Origin: Myxococcales bacterium
Lineage (GTDB): Bacteria; Myxococcota_A; Polyangia; Polyangiales; Polyangiaceae
DNA: 64,000 bases
Direction: 5' to 3'
NCBI GenBank assembly: GCA_016712525.1
Contig: JADJQX010000001.1
Coordinates: forward strand, 1,054,001-1,118,000
Shown: piece after piece, positions 35,843 through 44,815 of the stretch
Numbering within the stretch: position 1 is the first letter of the stretch
How the letters are laid out: each line of letters starts with the position of its first letter
Position numbers and translations under genes: made by a program
Notes under the pieces: generated by a model
The model's input: only the letters and a program-made list of their open reading frames with translations
Databases searched by the model: none
What the model was told of the DNA's origin: nothing

Positions 35843-36189
35843 GGTCTTTTCCCCTGATTTTTGTCGAGTGTTCGCGCGTACCGCACCACGGCCGTGATCT
35901 GCTCGTCGCGGAGGGTCCCGCCGAAGGCCGGCATGCCGACCCCCTTGCCCGCGCGCACCGTGGCGACGACGTCCGCGTCGCTCTTCCCACGAAGCGGTCC
36001 TCCCTCGCGGAAGCTGGGCGGTGCCGGCCCGCCGTCCCAAAGCGCCGACCCGCCCTCACCTGCCGCGCCGTGGCACTTCGCGCACGCCGCCGCGTAGAGC
36101 CCTGCGCCGTCGGGTGCGCCCGCCGCCTCGGAGCGCGAGCACCCCGCCGTCAGCGCGGCCACGAAGACTCCCCATCGAACGAACGACAT
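35839..36189 (-). CDS. Mono-haem cytochrome c lipoprotein
   Basis: A 116-residue cytochrome c. The signal sequence ends with lipobox TAGC, suggesting acylation. The haem site is CAKCH, with GVGMPAFGGTL providing the axial Met, as in class I cytochromes. It precedes and overlaps the di-haem cytochrome by four bases (ATGA), so the two form one transcriptional unit and probably one electron-transfer chain. Confidence 0.87.
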   Translation of the reverse strand: MSFVRWGVFVAALTAGCSRSEAAGAPDGAGLYAAACAKCHGAAGEGGSALWDGGPAPPSFREGGPLRGKSDADVVATVRAGKGVGMPAFGGTLRDEQITAVVRYARTLDKNQGKRP

Positions 36190-36261
36190 GCCTTTTCAGC
36201 ATGCGGGACGGGGCTTTCTTCTGTCAACGAAGGACGACCGATCCCGCGCGCGCACGCAGGA

Positions 36262-37362
36262 TCATGCGTCGAGGACGAGGTCGACGGGCAAGAGCCCATC
36301 GGCGACGAACGACGCACGCGCGGCCTCGAGGGACACGTCCGGGTGGAAGCCACGCCGAAGCGAGTGCCCCCCGAGCGAGCCGATGGCCTCGAGGATGGTG
36401 CCCTCGTGCGTCTCGAGGACCGCGTCGAGCGTGGCGAACCCCGCCTGCACCTCGGCGTCGGGCATGGCGCTCTCGGGGTGTCGGCGATCGAGGCGCACGT
36501 CGTCGTGGTACTGCGCCGCGTAGAAGTACGCCGTCACGATCCGCCCGGGCTCCCCCTTCTTCACGCGAGGGAGCCGCACCCGCGCGAGCGCCACCCGCCC
36601 ACGTCCGTCGGCCTCCTCGGCCTCCGCGTCGGCTGCGTCGATCGTGGCTCCATTGACCGCGTCCACCAGGGCCCCGAGCACCTCGCGGCGATCGTCGGTC
36701 AGGCCCTCGGTCAGAGAGAGCTCGCGCAAGAGGTCGCGCGCTTGCGGCGTGTGAATAGGGATTTGGGCGTCGAGCACCCAGGCCGCGCTGCTGAGGAGGG
36801 GCTCTTTCGCCTTTCGGAGCGCCCGCGCGAGCCCAACGAACGCCCCGTCGATCGGCGTGAGCACGTCGCGCGTGACACCATCTTTGGCCCGAGCGAGCAC
36901 GGCCGCGTGCCTTGCCTCGGGATCGAGCGCCATGTCCGCCCACGAAGCACCGATCGCCAAGCGCGCTTCGGGTGGCGAGACACCGAGCGACGCGGCCTCC
37001 ACGATCGCGTACTGCGGCGCCGCAATCTCGAAGGGCACGTCGGGCAAGTCACCGAGCTGCGCCGAGACGAGCTCGCCCGGCGTGAGCTTCGACGCGCTCC
37101 TGTGCACGAGCGAGCGCGCGATCGCCATGGCCGCGAGGGGAGAGCCTGCGACCTTGACGACGACCCACGTGGACGGCGCACGCAACGCCACGGCCGCCGC
37201 GACGACGTGCCCCTCACGCTCCTGCGCGCACGCCCACGCCACGACCTCGCCCTTCACGGTAGTCGCCGAGGTGGCGGAGAGCGCCCCTTCGGCTTCCACG
37301 CGATCGCGGAGCGGCCGCGCGGCCTCCGGAGTGGATTCTCGATCGACGACGGTGACGTGCAT
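36262..37362 (-). CDS. Uncharacterised cytoplasmic protein
   Basis: A 366-residue protein starting at ATG 37362 (MHVTVVDRESTPEAARPLRD). It has no signal or membrane segment, is Ala/Arg/Glu/Val-rich, and is mixed alpha/beta (EVVAWACAQEREGHVVAAAV, GRIVTAYFYAAQYHDDVRLD). No family was recognised. It is divergent from the lipoprotein gene at 37446. Coding potential is clear from length and composition; the role is unknown. Confidence 0.6.
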   Translation of the reverse strand: MHVTVVDRESTPEAARPLRDRVEAEGALSATSATTVKGEVVAWACAQEREGHVVAAAVALRAPSTWVVVKVAGSPLAAMAIARSLVHRSASKLTPGELVSAQLGDLPDVPFEIAAPQYAIVEAASLGVSPPEARLAIGASWADMALDPEARHAAVLARAKDGVTRDVLTPIDGAFVGLARALRKAKEPLLSSAAWVLDAQIPIHTPQARDLLRELSLTEGLTDDRREVLGALVDAVNGATIDAADAEAEEADGRGRVALARVRLPRVKKGEPGRIVTAYFYAAQYHDDVRLDRRHPESAMPDAEVQAGFATLDAVLETHEGTILEAIGSLGGHSLRRGFHPDVSLEAARASFVADGLLPVDLVLDA

Positions 37363-37445
37363 CCTGGGCTCCTCGGGCGGATGCCTACCACACGGGCCCC
37401 TCCCGCCTCCCAAGGATCCCTCGCGCTGCCGTGTCGATCGGAGCC

Positions 37446-37925
37446 ATGCGCGCGCCCCGCCTCCCGACGGTCGTCTTCGCCCTCGCCATGGGATGCGCGC
37501 CCACGCGGGCCCCGGCGCGCACGCCGAACGAGGCAGAGCCGCCGGCCGCGGACGAGCCCTCCGCGAGGGGCGATGTGCCCGATCCGCGCTTCCAGGGCGC
37601 CCTCGAACTGACAGGAGCCGACCCGTTCGTCTCGAGCAGCGAGCCGCCCCCGCGATTGTCGACCCCACGACGTGGAACGGTGGCCCCCGCCGAGATCGAG
37701 GTCGCCCTCTTGGGAGCCCGCGCGAAGATGGTCGCGTGCGCCCTGCGGGGGACCCTCGTCGTGCGCATGGTCATCGCCCTCGACGGCTCGGTGACGGCCT
37801 CCGTCGAACGGAATCGCCTCGTCCGAGGGGAGGCGTCGTGCGCGCTCGACGTCGTACGCGCCATTCGAATGGCGCCTCGGGTCGACGACGCGGCCGAGGC
37901 CCTCGTGCCCCTCGTGTTCCGCTGA
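37446..37925 (+). CDS. Lipoprotein with AgmX/TonB-like C-terminus
   Basis: A 159-residue predicted lipoprotein: MRAPRLPTVVFALAMGC, lipobox AMGC. ATG 37446 has GGAG upstream; a GTG at 37431 is also possible. After a Pro/Ala/Glu linker, the C-terminal part has MVACALRGTLVVRMVIALDG and EASCALDVVRAIRMAP, the two-cysteine pattern of the AgmX/TonB-like domain also seen in the gene at 1206. Probably periplasmic; function unknown. Confidence 0.65.
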   Translation: MRAPRLPTVVFALAMGCAPTRAPARTPNEAEPPAADEPSARGDVPDPRFQGALELTGADPFVSSSEPPPRLSTPRRGTVAPAEIEVALLGARAKMVACALRGTLVVRMVIALDGSVTASVERNRLVRGEASCALDVVRAIRMAPRVDDAAEALVPLVFR

Positions 37926-38230
37926 TCCGCGAGGCCGAATCGGTCGTGTCGCCGCGAAACGCTCTACGAACGACCGCCATATTTCACAACACATACGGAT
38001 ACTTGACGAGACCTGGTCGCACCACCTACCGCCCGCCGACGTTGAACGTTCGTTCCGTCGTGGTGTGGAAAAGAAGGCGATGGGCAGGTGTTGCATTCGT
38101 AAGCTTCGGTGTACGCTGCGGCGCGACGGTCGGTCTTCGGACGGCCGACACAAGGTCTGGCCCAGCGGTGTTCGCCCATACCGCGGGACCTATCGTCTGG
38201 GCGGGAACTCACACACGTTCGAGGCTAACG
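37926..38230. other. Intergenic region without a gene
   Basis: These 305 bases are less GC-rich than their surroundings and hold no convincing coding sequence. They probably contain the promoter of the OmpA-like gene. A TTGACG at about 38000 could be a -35 element, but I see no convincing -10. A GGTCGG...CCGACA pairing near 38130-38150 could form a hairpin in the leader. Confidence 0.4.
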
Positions 38231-38860
38231 ATGCGCAAGGCTCTCCTTCTTTCTTTCACCTCTCTCCTCCTCGCCGCCTGCGGTGGCGGTGCGTCCTTCA
38301 ACGCGGGTGGCCAGCTCAACCAGGCCCCCACCCCGCCGGCGGCTCCCGAGCCCCCCAAGGCCCCCGAGGCGCCGAAGCCCGCCGAGGCGACGAAGCCCAC
38401 CGAGACCGCTCCCAAGCCGGCGCTCGCCGAGGTCTCGGGCGAGGACATCAAGGTCAACGGCAAGATCCTCTTCGAGACGGCCAGCGCCAAGCTCGACGGC
38501 GCCGACGACCCGATCCTCGACGAGGTCGCCAAGATCATGAAGGACCACAAGGAGATCGAGCTCGTCGAGATCGAGGGCCACGCCGATCACCAGGGCGACG
38601 CGAAGCAGAACGTCACCCTCACCGACAACCGCGCCAAGTCGGTCGTCGAGGCGCTCGTGAAGCGCGGCGTCGAGAAGAACCGCCTCACCTCGAAGGGCTA
38701 CGGCGAGTACTGCCCCATCGAGCAGGGCGACACCCCCGCCGCGCACGAGGCCAACCGCCGCGTCGTCTTCAAGATCCTGAAGCACAACGGCAAGGCCACG
38801 AACGTCGCCACGGGCTGCCCCGAAGCCGAGAAGAAGGGCATCAAGCCCGCCAAGATCTGA
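38231..38860 (+). CDS. OmpA/Pal-family peptidoglycan-associated lipoprotein
   Basis: A 209-residue lipoprotein: MRKALLLSFTSLLLAAC with lipobox LAAC. A Pro/Ala/Lys-rich spacer (PEPPKAPEAPKPAEATKP) leads to an OmpA-like domain: ILFETASAKLDGADDPILDE, IEGHADHQGDAKQNVTLTDN, RAKSVVEALVKRGVEKNRLT, and the terminal EANRRVVFKILK. The conserved Asp and Arg that grip meso-diaminopimelate are present (TDNRAKSV, EANRR). It probably tethers the outer membrane to peptidoglycan. ATG 38231 begins the signal peptide. Confidence 0.9.
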   Translation: MRKALLLSFTSLLLAACGGGASFNAGGQLNQAPTPPAAPEPPKAPEAPKPAEATKPTETAPKPALAEVSGEDIKVNGKILFETASAKLDGADDPILDEVAKIMKDHKEIELVEIEGHADHQGDAKQNVTLTDNRAKSVVEALVKRGVEKNRLTSKGYGEYCPIEQGDTPAAHEANRRVVFKILKHNGKATNVATGCPEAEKKGIKPAKI

Positions 38861-38879
38861 TCCGATCCGAGCTGAACGA

Positions 38880-38911
38880 CGAGCGGCGCGTCCTCCGGGG
38901 CGCGCCGTTCG
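38880..38911. terminator. Candidate bidirectional terminator hairpin
   Basis: CGAGCGGCGCG (38880-38890) pairs with CGCGCCGTTCG (38901-38911) over 11 bp with one G-U pair and a 10-base loop. It lies in the 108-bp gap between the convergent OmpA-like and STAND genes. There is no strong T-run, so intrinsic termination is uncertain. Confidence 0.5.
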
Positions 38912-38968
38912 GCATTTCGGGCCCGCGCCACGCGCGCGTGACGCTTCCCGTGAGCAGGCCTCGAAGGC

Positions 38969-41623
38969 CTAGTTTTCTCGTGTGATCACGACCTGGGGAT
39001 CGAGGAGGTACCCGTCGTCGCGCGTGACGATCGTGTCGCGGAGGCCGGCCTTTCGCAGCGTCGCCACGGCCACCCGCACCCGCGTGCGCGCCGCGTCGAC
39101 CGTCGCCCGCTCTCCCGGCCAGCCGACCTCGAACACCCCGAGCACGTCGAGCCCGGCCGCCTCACCTCGCTCGTGCCGCGTGACGAGCGCGAGCGCGATG
39201 CGCCAGAGCGCCCCACGACGGCCGAGCACGAGCCGTTCTCCCGAGGGCGAGACGAGCACACGCTCGGCCTCGAGCACACGCAGCGTGCGCGCCGAGCCCA
39301 CTTCACCTTCGAGGGCGCGAGTCAGCATCCGAGCCGCGAATCGGACGTCGAGGCTCGTCTCGAATTCGTCCTTCCGAGGCCCGAACGCCCCGAACGACGC
39401 CACCACGTCCGAGGCGCGGCGATGCGCCTCGGGGGTGCCGACGGCCGCGAGCTCGACCGCCGCTGCGTGCAGATCGACCGAGGCACGTACCACCGGGTTC
39501 TCGATCCTGGCCGCGCAGGCTCGCGCCGTGAGGAGGTGCTCCCGTGCGGCGCCGACGTCCCCCGACGAGGCCTCGAGCGCGGCAGCCGATGCGTGCAAAA
39601 TACCTGTTTGTCGTTGGGTGAGCACACGCCCCAAGAACCCGGCGCCGCGCGCGTACCAGGCCCGCGCCTCTTCAGGGCTCCCGCGCTCGAAGAACAGGTC
39701 GCCGAGCACCCCGGCATAGATCGACTCGTATTGGGTCTCGCCCACCTCGGCGAGCCTCGCGACCGCCCGCTCGAGCAGCGCTTGCGCCTCGTCGAGCGCC
39801 CCGAGGTCTTGCTCGAGCTGGGCGAGGTTCGCGAGCGCGAGCGCGCCGAGCCACGTGTCGTTCGCGGCCTCGCACGCCGCGAGCGCGCGTGTGTTGAAGC
39901 GCCGAGCCCCGTCCTCGTCTCGGAGGTCGACCGCGAGCCGGCCCATGCAGGCATCGTTCATGCGACGTAGGCGTGGATGCTCCTCCTCGCGAAGATCGGC
40001 GTCGGCCTGCACATGGAACGAGAGCGCCCGCGCGGCGTGCCCCTGGTAGCGGAGCTGGATGCCTTGGTACACGCACGCGAGCGTGCGGATCCCCCGAGGG
40101 AGATCGGCGCACCCGGCCACCCACGCGAGGTCCTCGAGGCACTCCGCATAGAGCCCCACCGAGCAGCGCACGCTCTGCCTCGCGAGGCGGACGTGCGCCT
40201 CGGTCATCGGGAGCGCGCCCCCCGAGAGCGCCGAGAGCGCGCCATCGAGCTCCGCGAGGGCGACGTCCGCGGGCACGGCCGAGAGGAGCGCCAGCGCCGC
40301 GGCGAGCACACCTCGCGCGTGAGCGTCTCCGGGGGCGACGGAGAGCCCCTTCATCACTTCGAGCGCCGCGACGAGGTTGTCCTTCTCGGCGCGGAGATCG
40401 GCGAACGCGGACGTCCCAGGTACGGGCCTCACGAGGGTGCGCGCCTCGACGAAGCGCTCGGCCTCCTGGGCGAAGGCACGCGCGTGGGCCACGAGCGCCT
40501 CGACCTCGGCCTCCCGACCGAGCTCCGCGAGCCGCGCACGCGCGACCTCCCGCACGCTCACGTAGAGCCCGAGCCGCCCAGAAGAGCTCGAAAACACGAG
40601 GGATTTGTCGCGAAGGCTCGCCACGAGGGTGACGGCATCGTCTCCGAGCACGGGCTCGGCCGAGCTCACCGTGAAGCCGCCCGCGAAGACCGAGAGGCGC
40701 GCGAGGGCGCGGCGCTCGGCCTCCGAGAGCAGATCCCACGACCACGCGATCGCGTTGGCGAGCGTGGCGTGGCGCCCTTCGCTCCCCTTCGCCGCGCCGA
40801 GCACACCGTGCCCTCGGCCGAGCCGCTCCAACAGCTCGCGCGGAGACAGCACACGCGTGCGGGCCGCGGCGAGCTCGATCGCGAGCGGAATGCCCTCGAG
40901 CCTCCGCACGATCGCGGCGACCTCGGCGAGGTCCGACGGCACGGTGCCACCCGCCACGCGCGCCCGCTCGAGAAAAAGCGTCGTCGCCTCCGACGGCGCA
41001 TCGGACCCCGGCGCGGGGCACACGAGGGGCGAGAGCTCCACGACCACCTCACCCGCCACGCCGAGCCGCTCGCGCGACGTCACCAGCACGACGAGCCCTA
41101 CGGCCCGCTCGAGCAGACGCGCCACGATGGGCGCCGTGAAGGTGATCTGCTCGAAATTGTCGAGCACGAGCAGCGCGTCGCCCGCGTCGAGGAGCTCGTG
41201 CTCCACACGCGCCGAGAGCTCCTCGAGGGGCGCCGTATCGGCCGCGCGCCCCGTGAGCGTCACGAGGATCGCATGCACGAGATCGGCCTCGTCCCGCGCG
41301 TGCGACAGATCGCAGAACCACGCCCCACCTCGCTCGAGGTAACGCTCGGCGCCGAGCTGCTCGATCGCCGCCTTGGCGACGCGCGTCTTCCCCATGCCGG
41401 GTGGCCCGACCACCGTGACGAGCCGGTAGCCACGCGCGAGCTCGTCGTCGATGCGCGCGAGCACGTCGGCGCGGCCCACGAGCGGGCTCCCCCCGGCGAC
41501 CACGTTGGTGCGGGCCTTCGCCCGTGGCACGAGGCGAAGCGCGGGCCCTTCGCTTTGAGCCGCACGCGACCTCAACGTGCGCCCCCCGTCCCACCGGGGA
41601 GCCCCGACCTCGTCCATCGCCAT
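38969..41623 (-). CDS. STAND-type ATPase regulator with C-terminal winged helix
   Basis: An 884-residue signal-transduction ATPase. The NTPase domain (about residues 45-320) has Walker A GPPGMGKT (K79), Walker B LLVLDNFEQ and LVLVTSRERLGV, as in AfsR/LuxR (LAL)-like and NB-ARC proteins. A TPR-like helical region spans about 400-770. The last 110 residues look like a winged-helix DNA-binding domain: LVLGRRGALWRIALALVTRH, ARTRVRVAVATLRKAGL and TRDDGYLLD resemble the OmpR/SARP effector fold. A C-terminal rather than N-terminal DNA-binding domain is unlike AfsR. It is divergent from the gene at 41766. The regulon is unknown. Confidence 0.8.
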   Translation of the reverse strand: MAMDEVGAPRWDGGRTLRSRAAQSEGPALRLVPRAKARTNVVAGGSPLVGRADVLARIDDELARGYRLVTVVGPPGMGKTRVAKAAIEQLGAERYLERGGAWFCDLSHARDEADLVHAILVTLTGRAADTAPLEELSARVEHELLDAGDALLVLDNFEQITFTAPIVARLLERAVGLVVLVTSRERLGVAGEVVVELSPLVCPAPGSDAPSEATTLFLERARVAGGTVPSDLAEVAAIVRRLEGIPLAIELAAARTRVLSPRELLERLGRGHGVLGAAKGSEGRHATLANAIAWSWDLLSEAERRALARLSVFAGGFTVSSAEPVLGDDAVTLVASLRDKSLVFSSSSGRLGLYVSVREVARARLAELGREAEVEALVAHARAFAQEAERFVEARTLVRPVPGTSAFADLRAEKDNLVAALEVMKGLSVAPGDAHARGVLAAALALLSAVPADVALAELDGALSALSGGALPMTEAHVRLARQSVRCSVGLYAECLEDLAWVAGCADLPRGIRTLACVYQGIQLRYQGHAARALSFHVQADADLREEEHPRLRRMNDACMGRLAVDLRDEDGARRFNTRALAACEAANDTWLGALALANLAQLEQDLGALDEAQALLERAVARLAEVGETQYESIYAGVLGDLFFERGSPEEARAWYARGAGFLGRVLTQRQTGILHASAAALEASSGDVGAAREHLLTARACAARIENPVVRASVDLHAAAVELAAVGTPEAHRRASDVVASFGAFGPRKDEFETSLDVRFAARMLTRALEGEVGSARTLRVLEAERVLVSPSGERLVLGRRGALWRIALALVTRHERGEAAGLDVLGVFEVGWPGERATVDAARTRVRVAVATLRKAGLRDTIVTRDDGYLLDPQVVITREN

Positions 41624-41765
41624 GCGTGAGCCGAGAGCAAGCGCCGATCCAAGCGAATTTTCTGCAGTTTCAATAGGTTACACGATGGGTGTGCACATGT
41701 TGACCGCGCCCATTTCACCTTCTTTAACGTGCGTGCCGGGCGCGACCGTGACACCAGTGTGCGCC

Positions 41766-42905
41766 ATGAAGCTCGTCGCCGCACTCCCCTTCGCCCTCGT
41801 CCTCGCCGCCGCGTGCAGCAGCGAAGCGCCCTCGACGCCCGCGCCCGCCGCCACCCCCGACGGGGGCACGGCCGACGCCGCCCCGGTCGATCCCAAAGCC
41901 GCCCTCGCCGAGGCCGTGCGCGCGGCCACGTGGACACGCGTCGCCGGCGCGCCCAAGTCGAGCGGCAAACAAGACGACGTCTTCTTTGCGTCGAAGACCC
42001 GCGGCTTCGTGGCGAGCGGGCCCGAGTCGGCCATCTTTCGCACCGACGACGGCGGCGGCACCTGGAAGAAGGTCGCCGACAAACCCGGCACCTTCTTTCG
42101 CTCGGTGCTCTTCACGAGCGACACCCACGGCTTCGCCGGCAACCTCGGGGCAGGCCTCACTCCCTCAATTGACGACAAAAACCCCATCTACGAGACGAAG
42201 GACGGCGGCGACACCTGGGCGCCCGTGGCCAGCATGACCGGCCCCGCCATGCCCGGCGTGTGCAACCTCACCGCCGCGGGCGACAAGACCCTCGTCGCCG
42301 TGGGCCGCACGAACGGGCCCGCGTTCATGGCGCAATCGCGCGACGACGGCGCCACCTGGGCCACGCAGGATCTCTCGCAGAGCTTCTCGATGCTCATCGA
42401 CGCGCACTTCACCTCGGCGAACGAGGGCCTGCTCGCCGGCCAAAACGCGGGCGGCACCGGCGTGTGCACCATCATGCGCACGACCGACGGCGGCAAGACG
42501 CTCACCCCCGTGTTCTCCTCGAAGACGCGAAATAGCCTCTGCTGGAAGCTCCATTTCCCTTCGCCCGAGGTCGGTTACGTCGCCGTGCAGGACACCTCCG
42601 CCGGCCCTCCCACGTTCGGCAAGACCACCGACGGGGGGAAGACGTGGACCGAGCTCCCCTTGCCCGACGGCGGCAACCCCAAGGCCGGATACTCGGCTAT
42701 CGGAATCGGCTTCTTGACCGACGAGATCGGCTGGGTCGTCGGGAGCGACTCCAAGAAACCCGCGTACCGCACGTTCGACGGCGGCCTCACCTGGGAGGAG
42801 GAGCCGAACCTCGCGGGGCCCATCAACCGCATTCGTTTCGTGGACAAAAACACGGTGTTCGCGAGCGGAAGCACCGTGTGGAAGCTCGAGATCCCGGCCA
42901 AGTGA
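41766..42905 (+). CDS. Ycf48/BNR-repeat beta-propeller lipoprotein
   Basis: A 379-residue predicted lipoprotein: MKLVAALPFALVLAAAC with lipobox AAAC. After an Ala/Pro spacer come repeated blades with the Asp-box-like signature: FRTDDGGGTWKKVADKPG, YETKDGGDTWAP, TDGGKTWTEL and RTFDGGLTWEEE. This is the pattern of Ycf48/sortilin/BNR beta-propellers. It is probably periplasmic or outer-membrane. It is followed after one base by the MauG-like gene, so the two may act together. Confidence 0.82.
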   Translation: MKLVAALPFALVLAAACSSEAPSTPAPAATPDGGTADAAPVDPKAALAEAVRAATWTRVAGAPKSSGKQDDVFFASKTRGFVASGPESAIFRTDDGGGTWKKVADKPGTFFRSVLFTSDTHGFAGNLGAGLTPSIDDKNPIYETKDGGDTWAPVASMTGPAMPGVCNLTAAGDKTLVAVGRTNGPAFMAQSRDDGATWATQDLSQSFSMLIDAHFTSANEGLLAGQNAGGTGVCTIMRTTDGGKTLTPVFSSKTRNSLCWKLHFPSPEVGYVAVQDTSAGPPTFGKTTDGGKTWTELPLPDGGNPKAGYSAIGIGFLTDEIGWVVGSDSKKPAYRTFDGGLTWEEEPNLAGPINRIRFVDKNTVFASGSTVWKLEIPAK

Positions 42906-42906
42906 C

Positions 42907-44745
42907 ATGAGCGCGCCCGCTGCACCGAAGGCGTTCGTGGTGGGGCCCGTCCTCGCGGCCCTCGCGGCGTTTGCCTTTGGCGCGGGGTGCACGGATTCCC
43001 TGTCTCAGGAGCCCGACCCCACGGGAGACGCCGGCGCGCCCGCTGCGCCCACCGCGGCCTGCGTCGACGGGAAGCCCACGCGCCCGTACCCCGACGGGCC
43101 GCACCGCATCGCCCAAGGCGAGACGCTCCCCGACCTCACCTTCGACGGGGTCCGCGGCGACGGTACGAAGGGCCCCTTCGCGCTGCGGGAGCTCTACGAG
43201 CCGTGCGTGACGAGCGCCAAGCTCGCCGTGCTCCGCGTGCACGCTGGGGAGTGGTGCGGCACCTGCCTCTGGCACGCCGCGCACGGGCACGAGCTCTTGG
43301 AGGGGCCGCTCGGCGGGCGGCTCTCGCTCGTGGATCTCGTGGTGCGCGGCCCCGACGCCGATCGCGTTCGGCCCGAAGATCTCCCTGGGTTTCGTCGCAA
43401 GGTCGATCGCCCCGAGCGCATCCCGACGCTCGCCGATCCGGGCTTCTCGCTCTCCGCCCTCGCGCCGGCCTCGGGCGCTCCCATGCCGCTCATGGTGCTC
43501 GTCGACGTGCGCACCATGAAGGTCGTCGGCACGGCCTCGAACCCCTCGCCCGACGCGCTCGCGCACCAGCTCGAGGCGGCTCTCGCCAAGCTCGACGGAG
43601 CCCCCGCGAAGGCCGCGAGCCAAGAGCCCCTCGTCGACGGTCATTTCACGCGCGACGAGTGGGACATGGTGCGCGGCATGGGCGCGACCGAGGCGCTCCC
43701 GCGTGATCCGTCGAATGCCAAAGAAGACGATCCGAACGCACGCACGCTCGGCGCGGCTCTCTTCGCGGACACCGGGTTTTCTCCCGCGAACGACGTCTCG
43801 TGCGCGACCTGCCACGACGCCAAAAAGAGCTTCTCCGACGGCCTCCCGCGCCCCTCCGGCCCGAACGTCCGCGGCTCCCGCCGAACCCCACGTATCGCCC
43901 TCGCCGCGTACTCACGTTGGCAGTTCTGGGACGGCCGCGCCGACTCGCTGTGGGCGCAGGCGCTCGGCCCCTTCGAGAACCCCGACGAGATCGCCTCGTC
44001 CCGCGTGGCCGTCGTGCGCCGCCTCGCGACCACCCACAAGGCCGCGTTCGAAGCGGCGTTCCCGGCCGATCCCCTGCCCGACCCCACGACCCTCCCTATG
44101 GGAGGCAAGCCCGGCGACCCCTCGTACGACTCGCTCCCCGCCCCGACACGAGAGGCCGTGACACGCGCCTTCGTCGACGCCGGAAAGGCCATCGCGGCCT
44201 TCGAGCGCACCCTCCCCTACCCGAAGATGCGCTTCGACGCGTACGCGCGAGGCGACACCCAAGCCCTCTCCGAGGCCGAAAAATCAAGCCTCTCGGTGTT
44301 CATGCAGACGGGGTGCGCGCAATGCCACTTTGGCCCGCGCCTCACGAACGACGCGTTTCACGCCGTCCGTATGCCCACGGGAAGAGCCGATGGCCTCGCG
44401 GACCGTGGCCGCCGTGACGGCCTCGCGCTCCTCGCGAAGAGCGAATTTCTCCGAAGCTCACGCTACTCCGACGCGCCTTCGCCCGTCTCCCCCGCACGGG
44501 ACGCCGACGACACGACACTTGGCGCGTTCAAGACCCCATCCCTCCGCGGCGTCGCCGGTGGAGGCCCCTTCGGCCACGGTGGCGCCATACCCTCTCTCAT
44601 CGAGGTCACCGAGCACTACGGTCGCCGCGGCCTCCCGGAGGGCGACCCCCGCACGACGGGCACCTTCGAGCCTTGGCTCCCCCACTTCGACGAAGCCGCC
44701 CAATGGGCCCTCGTGCCTTTTTTGGAGTCTCTCAAAGCCGAATAG
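42907..44745 (+). CDS. Thioredoxin-like / di-haem cytochrome c peroxidase (MauG-type) fusion lipoprotein
   Basis: A 612-residue lipoprotein (lipobox GAGC). Residues about 60-220 form a thioredoxin-like redox domain with the CxxC motif EWCGTCLWHA. Residues about 265-612 form a di-haem peroxidase of the CcpA/MauG family with haem sites CATCH and CAQCH and the conserved RTPRIALAA, FWDGRADSLWAQA, RTLPYPKMRF, LGAFKTPSLRGVA and GGAIPSLIEVTEHY. ATG 42907 follows the preceding stop by one base. The fusion suggests that thiol redox chemistry and haem oxidation are coupled in the periplasm. The 3' part (44570-44803) recurs at 49818-50050. Confidence 0.88.
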   Translation: MSAPAAPKAFVVGPVLAALAAFAFGAGCTDSLSQEPDPTGDAGAPAAPTAACVDGKPTRPYPDGPHRIAQGETLPDLTFDGVRGDGTKGPFALRELYEPCVTSAKLAVLRVHAGEWCGTCLWHAAHGHELLEGPLGGRLSLVDLVVRGPDADRVRPEDLPGFRRKVDRPERIPTLADPGFSLSALAPASGAPMPLMVLVDVRTMKVVGTASNPSPDALAHQLEAALAKLDGAPAKAASQEPLVDGHFTRDEWDMVRGMGATEALPRDPSNAKEDDPNARTLGAALFADTGFSPANDVSCATCHDAKKSFSDGLPRPSGPNVRGSRRTPRIALAAYSRWQFWDGRADSLWAQALGPFENPDEIASSRVAVVRRLATTHKAAFEAAFPADPLPDPTTLPMGGKPGDPSYDSLPAPTREAVTRAFVDAGKAIAAFERTLPYPKMRFDAYARGDTQALSEAEKSSLSVFMQTGCAQCHFGPRLTNDAFHAVRMPTGRADGLADRGRRDGLALLAKSEFLRSSRYSDAPSPVSPARDADDTTLGAFKTPSLRGVAGGGPFGHGGAIPSLIEVTEHYGRRGLPEGDPRTTGTFEPWLPHFDEAAQWALVPFLESLKAE

Positions 44746-44803
44746 GCACGAGGCTCGGCGAGGGCGTGGAGCACGAGAGCAAGAGAAGGTGCCCACCCGC
44801 GCC
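44570..44803 (+). repeat. 3' end of the MauG-like gene, duplicated at 49818
   Basis: About 230 bases, from tcggccacggtggcgcc to just past the stop codon, recur in the same orientation at 49818-50050, offset 5248, with only a few substitutions in the part I aligned. The copy after the stop is less conserved. This is the source or sister copy of that fragment. Confidence 0.9.
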
Positions 44804-44815
44804 GCACCCGCGGGT

